Part shown: positions 21,105 to 30,839 of the stretch, in pieces | How the letters are laid out: every line of letters starts with the position of its first letter | Position numbering within the stretch: the stretch's first letter is position 1 | Assembly (NCBI GenBank): GCA_002104905.1 | Contig: MCFE01000392.1 | Span: 18,747 to 82,746 of the forward strand | DNA length: 64,000 nt | Reading direction: 5' to 3' | Origin: Basidiobolus meristosporus CBS 931.73 | Lineage: Eukaryota > Basidiobolomycota > Basidiobolomycetes > Basidiobolales > Basidiobolaceae | Made by a program: the position numbers and the translations under genes | Notes under the pieces: generated by a model | What the model saw: the letters and a program-made list of their open reading frames with translations, nothing else | The model's database searches: none | Told to the model about the DNA's origin: nothing

Positions 21105-22850
21105 GAAGATATGTACCAAATCCAGCCAGAGATGGAAGATACTTCTACCAGTTCCAGATCAGAACAGATTATCCCAGTTAGGAGATCTACCAGAATAAGA
21201 AATGCCCCTGGATCCTGGTGGCAGACATCCAATGATCATGAAGAAGCTTATCTTGCCTTATGTGCCGAACCTCAGAATCTGGAACAGGCAATGCAAGGTC
21301 CAGATGCTACTAAGTGGCAACAAGCCATGCAGGAGGAGTACCAATCACTGATCAAGGCAAAAATGTGGGAACTGGTAGATTTACCAAATGGGAGAAAGCC
21401 AATAGGATGTAGATGGGTCTACAAGATCAAGATAACCTCAAATGGTGCCGTTGATAAGTACAAGGCTAGATTGGTAGCTAAAGGCTATTCCCAGATCCAG
21501 GGACTAGACTTTAAGGAAACATTTGCTCCGGTTGCCAAGTTTAACTCTATTAGGACAGTTCTAGCCCTGGCAGCTGTACACAGTCTAGATCTACACCAAA
21601 TGGACGTCAAAACAGCCTTTCTAAATGGGGATTTGCAAGAAACTATATATATGGAGCAACCAGAAGGTTTTACCAATCCAAAAAGCCCCCATAAGGTGTG
21701 CAAACTTAGAAAATTGTTGTATGGGCTTAAGCAGGCACCCAGAGCATGGTATAACAAGATTGACACATATCTAGAGGAAATTGGGTTCTCTCGTAGCACT
21801 GCAGATCACAGTATATATGTGAAACAGCTCAAAAAGGGTGTAATTATTCTAGTTCTTTATGTGGACGACCTAATTATAGCTACAAGTGATCAAGAGGCAC
21901 TTAAACAGACGAAATCAGATCTCTTCAGCAAGTTTGAGATGAAAGATCTTGGAAAATTGAGCTATTTTCTTGGAATTGAGGTCAAATTTGACATACCTAC
22001 GCAGAAAATTGTGCTGAATCAGTCTAAGTACATCAGGGACATTCTTAGACGCTTCAAAATGGAAAATTGCAAGCCTGCAGCAACACCTATGGACAATAAC
22101 CTGAAATTAAGCAAATCTCAGCCAGTTATGGATGAAAATGGCTTGAATATGGACCAAAACTTTCCCTATCAATCAATGGTCGGTAGCCTAATGTACTTGA
22201 TGGTGTCTACATGTCCAGATATTGCAGTAGCAGTTGGAATAGTCAGTCAATTCATGCAGAATTATGGATCAGATCAAATTGCAGCAGTTAAGCGGATTTT
22301 CAGATATCTACAAGGTACCATAAATATGGTACTGGAATACTCTGGAGCAGCTAATAGGCAAAAATTTGATGGTTATAGTGATTCAGATTGGGGTAGAGAT
22401 CTGATTGACAGACGCTCTACCACAGGCTATGTATTTCTTTATGCTGGTGCAGCTATTACTTGGAATTGCAAGAAACAACCAACTGTGGCACTATCTACAA
22501 CTGAAGCCGAATATATGGCTGCATGTCAAGCAACTAAGGAGGCTATATGGCTACAAAAATTATTCAAAGACTTAGGTTTTAATTCAGGTGAACCAACATG
22601 TATTTACAAGGATAATCAAAGTTGTATTTCATTAGCTAGAAATCCTACTAATCATGCCAGAACTAAGCACATTGATATACAGCATCACTTTGTGAGGGAA
22701 GCTGTAGAAAATAACTTAGTAGAGCTGGTTTACTGCCCAACTGACCAAATGGTGGCAGACATATTGACAAAACCACTAGCTAGGCCACAGTTTGAGATCC
22801 TTAGAGAGAAATTGGGATTAAGAAATTATTTAGTTGAGGGGGAGTGTTGA
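21105..22850 (+). CDS. Copia-A1 reverse transcriptase-RNase H
   Basis: This continues in the same frame after the TAA. RT has [33 protein letters not shown] and the YVDD catalytic box near 21858. RNase H has SDSDWGRD, STTGYVF, LSTTEAEYMA and ADILTKPL. The frame ends at TGA 22848-22850, which lies inside the 3' LTR (TGTTGA). RT copies the element RNA into DNA and RNase H removes the RNA strand. The internal Met at 21111 is probably not a natural start. Confidence 0.95.
   Translation, partial: EDMYQIQPEMEDTSTSSRSEQIIPVRRSTRIRNAPGSWWQTSNDHEEAYLALCAEPQNLEQAMQGPDATKWQQAMQEEYQSLIKAKMWELVDLPNGRKPIGCRWVYKIKITSNGAVDKYKARLVAKGYSQIQGLDFKETFAPVAKFNSIRTVLALAAVHSLDLHQMDVKTAFLNGDLQETIYMEQPEGFTNPKSPHKVCKLRKLLYGLKQAPRAWYNKIDTYLEEIGFSRSTADHSIYVKQLKKGVIILVLYVDDLIIATSDQEALKQTKSDLFSKFEMKDLGKLSYFLGIEVKFDIPTQKIVLNQSKYIRDILRRFKMENCKPAATPMDNNLKLSKSQPVMDENGLNMDQNFPYQSMVGSLMYLMVSTCPDIAVAVGIVSQFMQNYGSDQIAAVKRIFRYLQGTINMVLEYSGAANRQKFDGYSDSDWGRDLIDRRSTTGYVFLYAGAAITWNCKKQPTVALSTTEAEYMAACQATKEAIWLQKLFKDLGFNSGEPTCIYKDNQSCISLARNPTNHARTKHIDIQHHFVREAVENNLVELVYCPTDQMVADILTKPLARPQFEILREKLGLRNYLVEGEC
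22833..22844 (+). other. Copia-A1 polypurine tract
   Basis: A purine run including GAGGGGGAG abuts the 3' LTR and overlaps the end of the pol frame. It primes plus-strand DNA synthesis (family knowledge). Confidence 0.8.
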
Positions 22851-23213
22851 AATATTGGACTATTTGGTATCATTCAGCAGCTAAAAACTTACTTAACAGT
22901 TCTAGGCTAGTCTTAGTCACTATAGGACTCATTTACTGCCTTAACTTCGCCACTTTCTCCAGATATATGATCTTATGATTATTCCCCTATAGTCAGGATC
23001 AAATTAGCACTATTACCAAACATTATGTACTAACCCTGAAACTGTTACAGAATGCTCCTGAATATTGAGAAACCCTCCCTACTTAGTGTTGCAGCTGTAT
23101 TACTTCTACAAAGGTATAAATACTGAGCTTCTTTATGAATAAACAACAGTTCAACTATTATCACTATTTCTTGATAAGTTCCTTATATCCAAATCACTTC
23201 TTAAATTGCAACA
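22845..23213 (+). repeat. Copia-A1 3' LTR
   Basis: 369 bp, differing from the 5' LTR at three U3 sites. Two of these (22922 A, 22948 C) are shared with the 3' LTR of Copia-A2. Confidence 0.95.
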
Positions 23214-24944
23214 GATGCAACATTTAATTACTATTAATGACAGTTGTACAAGATACACATGGGTCTACATCATTGAGAGAAAGGATGACGGTCTATCTAG
23301 GCTCAGGGAGCTTATAGCACTGGTGGAGAGAGAAACTGGTAAAAAAATCAAGAAAATACACTCTGACAATGGTAGAGAATATACCTCAAAACTTTTCATC
23401 CACTTCTGCAAAATTCAACAAGCAGAGCAAGAAACAACTGTACCAAACTCCCCACAGCCAAATGAAGTAGCAGAATGTGCAAATAGATCAATAATTGATA
23501 TGGCAAGATCCATGATCCATTATCATAAATCATCCTGTGATTTTTGGGTGGAATTAGTTGCCACAGTTGTATAACTTAAAATTAGGAGCTGTAGCAGAGT
23601 GCTTTGTGATTCTGTTCCACTTGAAGCATGGTATGAATAACGGACAAGTGCCTAGCACCTATGATTATTTAGGTGTACAGCATATGCCACAAAACATCCC
23701 TGGAATCTGTTATAATTTGAGCCAAAAAGTGTAAAATGCATATTTTTAGGCTACTGCAATGATATTAGAGCATACAGACTCTACAATGCCAAAACTAAGA
23801 AGCTGATCAAGTCCAGGGATGTGTTATTTGATGAATATTCAAAATGCTCATAAAAAATGAAATCAGATGTTGACAAAAATTTCATCTCAAGTCAACTATT
23901 TGTCAGGATTGAATCACAGCAAATCAATGCAAGCTTTTTCACTCTAATGGTCTCTACAACCATGGTGCAGCCTGAATTAGCACCCAGGAATATCCCAGAA
24001 GTGATCATCCAATATCAAATGACAGGAGATCTAACCAGACAAACATAACCCAAATTACTATATCAATGAGGGTACATACTTAGCCCATGCCTATTTGGTA
24101 TATGGTGATGAGCCCCAGACTGTAAAAGAGGTCCCAAATTGCCCTCAGACAAAACTTGGAGATCTGCATTGACTGAAGAATATCAGGCCCTGATGGAAAC
24201 TCAAACTTAGCACTTGGTCAAATTACCAATCAACCAAAAATTGATTGGATGCAGATGGGTCTTTAAGACAAAGTACAAGGCTAATGGTCCAGCTGAAAGA
24301 CACAAAGCAAGACTTATGATCAAAGGATACTCTCAAACAATAGGATTTGACCTCACTGAGACCTTTGCACCAGTAGTCAGTTTAATTCCATCAGATTAAC
24401 ATTGGCTATTGCAGCCAAATACAAGTTTTTGATAAATCAAATGGATGCAAAACTGTATATTTGATTGGAGAACTTGAAGAGGATGTGTATATGGATCAGC
24501 CTGATGGGGTTGCTGACCAAGATAACCTGCATTTGGTCTTCAAGCTTAAAAAAACTTTATATGGACTCAAACAATCACCAAAAGCCTGGAACTGCAAAAT
24601 GAATATTATTTGGCATCTTTGAGTTTCATAAGGAGTAATGCTAATTATAGTATGTGCCATAACCCATATAGAGCAAATCCAGTTCTATTAGCTCTATATA
24701 CAGATGATCTTATTATAGCCACAAATAACCTAGAAACTTTGGAAGAGACTAATTCCAGCCTATCTAAAGAGTTTAAGATGTCCAATCCAGGAGAACACAA
24801 TTACTACTTAGGGATAGGGTTCTCCATGGATAGGAGTACCCAGACTATTACTCTAAGCATTTCTGGTTATATTCAAGATATACTAAAGAAATACTAAATG
24901 GAAGATTGTAAACTGGCAGCTACCCCAATGGAGACAAACCTTAC
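23214..24944 (+). pseudogene. Copia-B4, right part: integrase to reverse transcriptase
   Basis: Resumes after the GATGC duplication and follows Copia-B1 from about 57955 to 59680: integrase core (SDNGREY, NEVAECANRS), the linker, and RT up to the ATPMETNL block, with YxDD altered to YTDD near 24700. There are numerous stops. RNase H and the 3' LTR are missing; at 24945 the sequence switches to CACTA. Confidence 0.88.
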
Positions 24945-25066
24945 CCTATGAAAAATAATTTGGTCCCACTAGTGAATTCAATCTAGATCAGCTGTCAAGA
25001 TCCCATAATGAGACTGTCATAACACCAACAGCTTGGAATAAATGACCATCTACACAATCTTATGAC

Positions 25067-25415
25067 TGTTGTAGAAATTTGTATTTCCACCTAAATATTC
25101 ACCTAACTTCAACACTTAGATCATCACCTTCAAATCCTAGAGAATACTGACCAAAATTCCTTGTTGGGATTTACTTAGAATACTTTCACTAAAATACCAG
25201 GTACCCAGAACATGAAAATTCTCAAAGTTGTCCAAACAGCCCCAAACTTTGCACACATGTTCTTGGGACCTTCCTTAACCTATTCTATGTGTTTGTTATG
25301 CCAAGACCAGGTAAAAGTATAAATACTACTTTACATTCAGTATATCATTAAGTGAAAACCACATAATCTACTTGTTCTCCAAATCACTTCCAATATCTCC
25401 AAGACTCTTACAGCA
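25067..25415 (+). repeat. Copia-B solo LTR, TSD ATGAC
   Basis: A 349-bp LTR from TGTTGTAGAAATTTG to TTACAGCA, flanked by ATGAC at 25062-25066 and 25416-25420. CACTA copy-2 sequence runs uninterrupted on both sides (compare 11160-11170). It is therefore a solo LTR from an independent insertion and not the end of Copia-B4. Confidence 0.9.
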
Positions 25416-26218
25416 ATGACAGTATCACAATAGCATGTGGCTAATTTTACTGCCAAATACAGTTAAAAAACTGAATGGTGTTTAAGCAGTGTTCTACCTA
25501 AGGTAGCATGGCATTGTTGTGGTCTTATTGTGCTCTAGAACTATTTAAGTGAATTTAACTGGCCAGTATATCCAATTGCCTTATGTGGCAAGAACTTGAC
25601 AGTGTTTTGATGGCCTCCTTGCAGCCTCTGATGGCATTATCACAGTGGCATGGTGGCCCACAGCTAGTTCTGTATAATGCTACCATTTCAACTTAACAAA
25701 TGGTGTGCCCTTTTCTATATCCCCTTGCACGATTCATATACTCTGCTATAGAATCACCCTTCTTTTTTTGCTTACACACTTCTACCTTGGGCATTCCACA
25801 TATAGCTCAAATCAAAAAATAATATGGCCTCCTGCTTACTAGCCTCTACAAACAGGCACATCTGCCATAATTGACATACTTGTATCACCTTAACTTTAAG
25901 GCTTTTTAGTTCAGTACTTGCAAAGTTCCCTTATACTATGTATTGCCGGTAACATATACATCTTTCAAACATATCCTTGGTTGCCACCACTTCTGCCATG
26001 AACACCTCCTGAATATCAACAAAGGACTCTTTAGTATATAGTCAATATGTTCCTTCTCCCCAATGAACTCCAGTTCCCCTTATAGATGTGCTCTGGCTCT
26101 TGATTGTGTTAATATTGTATTGAATGATGTAGAAGTTGGCTTATGACCAAGAGATACCTGGCATACCTTGGTAGAGCTTTCCTAATAGAAATTACTTGCA
26201 TGTTGTACCCAACCCAGG

Positions 26219-26756
26219 AATTTGGGATGGAGCTCATCAACAGCAGACTGGGATTTGAGATCCCAGATCTTGATGCAGGATGAGGTGGCAGCACAGAGCC
26301 AGTATCTGTTGAGGCTGAAGACCAAAGCAGTAACTTCATCACTAGCCTCCATGGAGTAAATGTGCTTGCTGTTATTGAGATCCACAACATGACAACACCA
26401 TCCTTACCAGCAGTAATGCAAAGGGAACCATTAGGAGAGATGATAACAGTGTTGATGTAACTGGTCTGGCCAATATGGTTGGTGCTGATCTTGCACTTGC
26501 AGAGATCCCAGACCTCAAGAAGCAAAATGCAAGCAAATGTCACAGGCTAGGAGAGAAGAGGATTGGATGTGGGAAGAAGGGTGGGTAACCAGAATATGGT
26601 GATAGTTTGTTTCATGGCAAGTTGCTCTGAAGTAACAAGTATTTTCATACATTGTGTAACCCCATGCATCTTTGCTCAGTTCTGGAGATATACATACCTT
26701 CACAAGCTTTTCCCAACCACCAGAGACAATGACAGGGTTGGCAGGCACTGATACCT
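26219..26756 (-). pseudogene. RACK1: Captured RACK1/Cpc2 WD40 gene fragment with intron
   Basis: On the minus strand exon 1 gives NPVIVSGGWEKLVK (to 26698). An intron runs 26697-26514. Exon 2 gives [40 protein letters not shown] and NRYWLCAA, and ends in IKIWDL and VDELHPKF. These are the fourth and fifth blades of the ribosome-associated WD40 protein RACK1 (fungal Cpc2/Asc1). One G is missing after MLW, breaking the frame. Both borders are with tnp2 sequence: TTTGAAG at the 5' side and GGTTGGGTACAACA at the 3' side. Only about a third of RACK1 is present, so it is a captured piece, not a working gene. Confidence 0.88.
26514..26697 (-). other. Retained intron in the RACK1 fragment
   Basis: 184 bp, with donor GTATGT at 26697-26692 and acceptor TTGAG ending at 26514, exactly where RACK1 homology is interrupted between VK and VWDL. 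Its presence means the capture was from genomic DNA and not from spliced RNA. Confidence 0.75.
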
Positions 26757-27680
26757 TCAAAGTAGCCCTTAATTCTTTGCTGTTATCAATGTTTGCCATC
26801 AAAAATGTGGGATATATTTGTACTTGATTGATACTGAGTGAAGTACTCAATAGCTTTACAATATCTTCCAACTTCAAGAGCTTCTTGATATGGGATATTA
26901 CTGGAATATATCCAGAGTGTGTACAATGTTTTCCCCCAATGGTGGAGGATTCCTGACAAGTTTGACACCTTGAAATAGTAGAATTTTCTGATGTGAATGC
27001 TATGCAACTGTTAACACATGTTGGTAGCAGGATAGTCTCTGGTTCATATGTTACAAGCTGCATGATGGTTATCCATTTATACCATGTACATGGTCAGTTA
27101 CATCCAGGATGATTTTGACATTAAGTAGTAGTAAATCCTCAAAGCCCCATTACTTATATTAGTGGAAATATGCCACTTCTCTTGCCACAACCTCACATCA
27201 TTCAGCAGTCAATGGATTACTTGGCTTGCTTAGCTCAATAAAGTATCCTGGAATTTGTTTCCTGAGGTGTTGTCTCATGGCATATTGGTATTGTGCTAGT
27301 CTCATGCAGGGTACTGTTGTTTGGGAGGATAGGCTCACACTCCATCAGTACATCTGCTTCTTCAGAGCTATTGCTCTGTATGCCATATTTAGAAGACTAG
27401 GGGGAGCCTAAAGGTATTGCAAACTCACCTGACTAAGTTGGAGCAAGGTGGCAAGTATAGCCAGGTGCCATTACAGAATATCAAGTGGCCAGCAAGATAT
27501 TGTTGGTACAGTAGTGCCTGGTGAAAGGTCATATACAACTTGTGTGGCAAAACACTTGCTGTGATCCTTGTAACACCTCCTATGCTGTCTGTGTACTTCA
27601 TGGCTGAGAGGCTTGCCATAATAGCCACATGGTCTTTTTTCTCTTCTCTTACAGCATTGAATCAAATTAGTCTTGTCTAT

Positions 27681-27885
27681 TGGGCAAACAATTTAACACT
27701 CAACTTCATAATGCTTTTATATCATTTTTTTGTCAAAACTTGTATGAATATGAGACATTGCACCTACATGAATGTATGATTCAATGATGACCTACCATAG
27801 TAAGCATTCTAAACAAAGTTATGGCACCACATACACAAATACATGTAACACAGTTTCCCCATTGGTTTGGCTCACTTCCATATAT
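27681..27885. promoter_or_regulatory. Divergent spacer, CACTA copy 2
   Basis: Homologous to 7946-8146 and 41604-41824, between the tnp2 start (to the left, minus) and gene2 (to the right, plus). Confidence 0.5.
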
Positions 27886-29964
27886 ATGCAACCAAAAAAT
27901 AAAGCAAAGTTGACTGGTTCCCAACCAAACCCCACTGCGGACAGCAGTAGAAGAATGGTTGGACAACAGCTTGCTTTAACATTTAGTGCCATTAGCAGGG
28001 CTACAAACAAAAAAGGCCCTGTGGACAGTGGGTCTACTGAAGGCAATAATGCACACTCCTCAGGCTCTTGGTCAGGTATGGAATTGGGAATCTCTTTGGG
28101 GCTGTAGGCTGACCATAATGCTGAGGCAAATAAGTATGTAGCAAAAGCAGTGCTTTCAGTTAAAGACCAGCAAGTGGCCAACAAAACATTGCCACCACTT
28201 GTATTGGCAAGTATATTGTCCACTAATACACAAGCATTAATGAGGCTATTAGGTGCAGTGGCTGATAGGATAGATGCAATGGCCCAGAGAAACCAGGGAA
28301 TAGTTCAGAAGCTGGATCAGTGGATCATAAGTGTAGCGCAATCAATATCCCAGGTAGAGAAAGAAGTGCCTTAGCTGCAAACAAGGAACTCAAGTAGCTC
28401 AATGTCACAACCAAAGCTGAGCAATTTCCCAATGTAACAGCAGAAGAAAACTGCACAGTCCTTGAAGCGCAACAACAGTGCCCAAGGATACAACCCACAG
28501 AAACACCTATCACCACATGAGAGGGAGAAAATGAAGTGTTTATACCCAAGCCCAAAAATCAAAAGACATTATAGATCTGTGAAGTCATTGGGTGCACTGA
28601 TGAAGGGTGAGCCAATGTGTAAGTGGCTATCAGAAGTCCAGCACAGCATCATCTTAAGGCCAGCATATTATGGGACCATCAGAAGCTCAAGGCAAAGCAG
28701 AATGCACTTGACTTGTTCCATGAGCATTATCCTGAGTTCAAGCAGGCAAAAAGATTTTGAGCCAGCATTGGTATGCTAAGAAAGTATCTTAAGAATAGCA
28801 GAAACTATCAAAGGTGGAAGAACAAGGGTGCAATGGCTAAAATCCAGTGGCTTCCTCAAGAGCCCATTACTAGCAGGTCCAAAAGCTCCAAACAAGCATC
28901 AAAGAGACATCAAGTAGCTGGAAGATTACCAATTAGGGGAAAGCAGGTAGACACAGATGTATTGGTACAGTATTTATCAAGGAAAAAGCGTTTTTCTACT
29001 TAAGCAGCACTCAGTGAAATTAGCAGTGAAGGACCTGGCAAATTAAAAACCAGCACCTACCTCAGGAGCCCATTACTGCATGGGCTGTGAGCTCAAACAA
29101 GTGGGAAAAAGTGTTAGGTTGCCTGCAGAGTGCCAGCAAGAGACAAGCAGGCCAAAGCAGATGCATCACAACAGGATTTATCAAGGAAAAAAGGTAGTTC
29201 AATACAAGAAGCACCCAGACAAAGTATCTGTCAAAGACCTGGCAGTAATAAAGGAAAAGGTACAGAGAAAAAAGTCTACCCAAGCCAGAGACAGGGAAGC
29301 ATAAGAAAATAGCTGCAGGTCTTGCTAATTTACACTGTAAGCCCAGAACAGACTTAATTCCATCATAACCAAGGAGAGTCACTGACAAGAAAACAGCTGT
29401 TTGCAGATATGTTGGAAGCACAGACAGATGAGCTACACTCCAGTGAGATAAATGAGTTTGCAGAGAAATGAAATTCACCTACCACAGTGTCCACATCCTC
29501 CAATGTTAACAGGGTGGAAATCCCACTGTCAGACAAAGTAAGTAGGCTCTATGAAAATGATTGTAATGATGCATCTCAAATTGAAATTCCCATGACTAAG
29601 AGGTAGTGATCCCATCAGGACACTGTGCAGAGACTGTTGAAAAATAATTGCACTCCAGATTTCCCAAAAAACTTAGCCAAAATTTTTCTTCACTACAATA
29701 GACTTATTTCATTGTACTGTGCCAGGGCATGCAGTGCAATCCACAATCTCTAAGAGCAATTGGGTGCAATATTACAGCTACCAGTAGGCAGGATTGCTCT
29801 TGGACAATTTTGCAACATGTGGGAGAATCATGCACACTATGGTATAATTGGACACAATGAGGTTGGCATGGATGATTGCGCCAATTTGCAATATTTGCAT
29901 CACATGCACAATTGGATACCGCTACTATGGTAGGAAAATCTGGTATTTGAATATGTTTCTTTAA
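27886..29964 (+). pseudogene. CACTA gene2, copy 2 (nearly full span)
   Basis: ATG at 27886 opens an N-terminus with SQPNPTADSSRRMVGQQLAL. Then comes a likely coiled-coil block (28200-28370, GAVADRIDAMAQRNQ...QVEKE), then a block with HEHYPEFKQAKRF and SIGMLRKYLKNSRNYQRWKNKGAMAK (28720-28840). A Lys/Arg/Gln-rich repeat region follows (28860-29300; RDKQA and LSRKK motifs), and then a C-terminal block (29600-29960) with HQDTVQRLLK, PVGRIALGQFCNMWENHAHYG and HNWIPLLW. Stops and frameshifts separate the parts. Homologues lie at 37769-39230 and 39406-41603. A DNA-binding accessory role, like TnpA in Spm, is possible but unproven. Confidence 0.55.
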
Positions 29965-30440
29965 TGTAAGTGGAAATATATGTATATCACACTATAAACT
30001 ACACTGTTACTTACCATTTTGGTTACCATCCCTCCAATTGGATGGAATGTCAATGGCTGATTGATTCAAAAGTATTCTGAAGCTGTCAGCCCCCAATGGT
30101 CACCTTGACCAAAACACAAGCTACCTGATTTGCCATCATATATCCCATTTTGCCCGTTGAGCAGGTAAATCCCTGATCCTAGTGGTTGATTAAGGTGTTG
30201 TGCCAAGCACTTGACCAATCAAACAGGTGCAAAACAAATCAAATGGCTGCACTGGTGTAACAGATGATGTATATATATGCAGGGTGTTTATTTATAGGGG
30301 TTCTGTCTCAAATGTGAGACAACCTTGACATTGCTTATATCAAAAATTTAGTGACCGCTGATTTGCAACGGCTTGATTTGGATTGCATAAAAAAATGTAT
30401 TGTTTGGATCATGACAAATAATAGCAATTCAATGCCATCA
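29965..30440. other. Spacer between convergent gene2 and gene3 ends
   Basis: No convincing reading frame on either strand. Reverse-complement homologue of 12244-12690 and 17630-17660; it contains the unoccupied Gypsy-A target near 29990-30000. Confidence 0.6.
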
Positions 30441-30464
30441 TATCATCTTCTCCTAGGTTTTTTT

Positions 30465-30833
30465 TGTTGCAATTTAAGAAGTGATTTGGATATAAGGAAA
30501 TTACCAAGAAATAGTGATAATAGTTGAACTGTTGTTTATTCATAAAGAAGCTCAGTATTTATACCTTTGTAGAAGTAATACAGCTGCAACACTAAGTAGG
30601 GAGGGTTTCTCAATATTCAGGAGCATTCTGTAACAGTTTCAGGGTTAGTACATAATGTTTGGTAATAGTGCTAATTTGATCCTGACTATAGGGGAATAAT
30701 CATAAGATCATATATCTGGAGAAAGTGGCGAAGTTAAGGCAGTAAATGAGTCCTATAGTGACTAAGACTAGCCTAGAACTGTTAAGTAAATTGTTAGCTG
30801 CTGAATGATACCAAATAGTCCAATATTTCAACA
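30465..30833 (-). repeat. Copia-A2 3' LTR
   Basis: 369 bp. It differs from its 5' partner at four sites visible to me. It shares T at 30756 and G at 30730 (minus-strand A and C) with the 3' LTR of A1. Confidence 0.95.
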
Positions 30834-30839
30834 CTCCCC

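Larger units (their letters stand above)
18528..23213 (+). mobile_element. Copia-A1: full-length Ty1/copia retrotransposon, 4686 bp
   Basis: LTRs of 369 bp flank one long gag-pol frame. The target duplication GATGC at 18523-18527 and 23214-23218 lies in the integrase of Copia-B4. The domain order Gag, protease, integrase, RT, RNase H is that of Ty1/copia. The LTRs differ at three positions that I can find. The only coding defect is a single in-frame TAA at 21102-21104. Confidence 0.97.
24945..27680 (-). pseudogene. tnp2: tnp2-type transposase, copy 2, core replaced by RACK1 piece
   Basis: Minus-strand homologue of 8147-11290. The start codon (complement of 27678-27680) is ATA instead of ATG. 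The CGYYGK...H motif and the upstream half (26757-27680) are present, and so is the C-terminal third (24945-26218). The segment equal to 9085-10392, which holds the tnp2 catalytic signature, is absent and replaced by RACK1-like sequence at 26219-26756. A Copia-B solo LTR sits at 25067-25415. Stops are frequent. At 24945 it is truncated against Copia-B4. Confidence 0.75.

Noticed and set aside
25067-25415. 3' LTR of Copia-B4
   Set aside because: The ATGAC duplication and CACTA sequence on both sides show an independent solo LTR; Copia-B4 ends at 24944.
26109-26543. 144-residue open frame with [14 protein letters not shown]
   Set aside because: After the lost G its 3' two-thirds is the shifted frame of the RACK1 exon; the neighbouring frame has the WD40 match.
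29691-29700. CACTACAATA as the CACTA terminus of the tnp2 element
   Set aside because: Protein-like homology of gene2 (TPDFPKNLAKIF, then YNRLISLYCARACSAIHNL) reads straight through it, and the sequence homologous to 17630-17862 extends across the neighbouring region. It is probably internal; I could not locate true TIRs.
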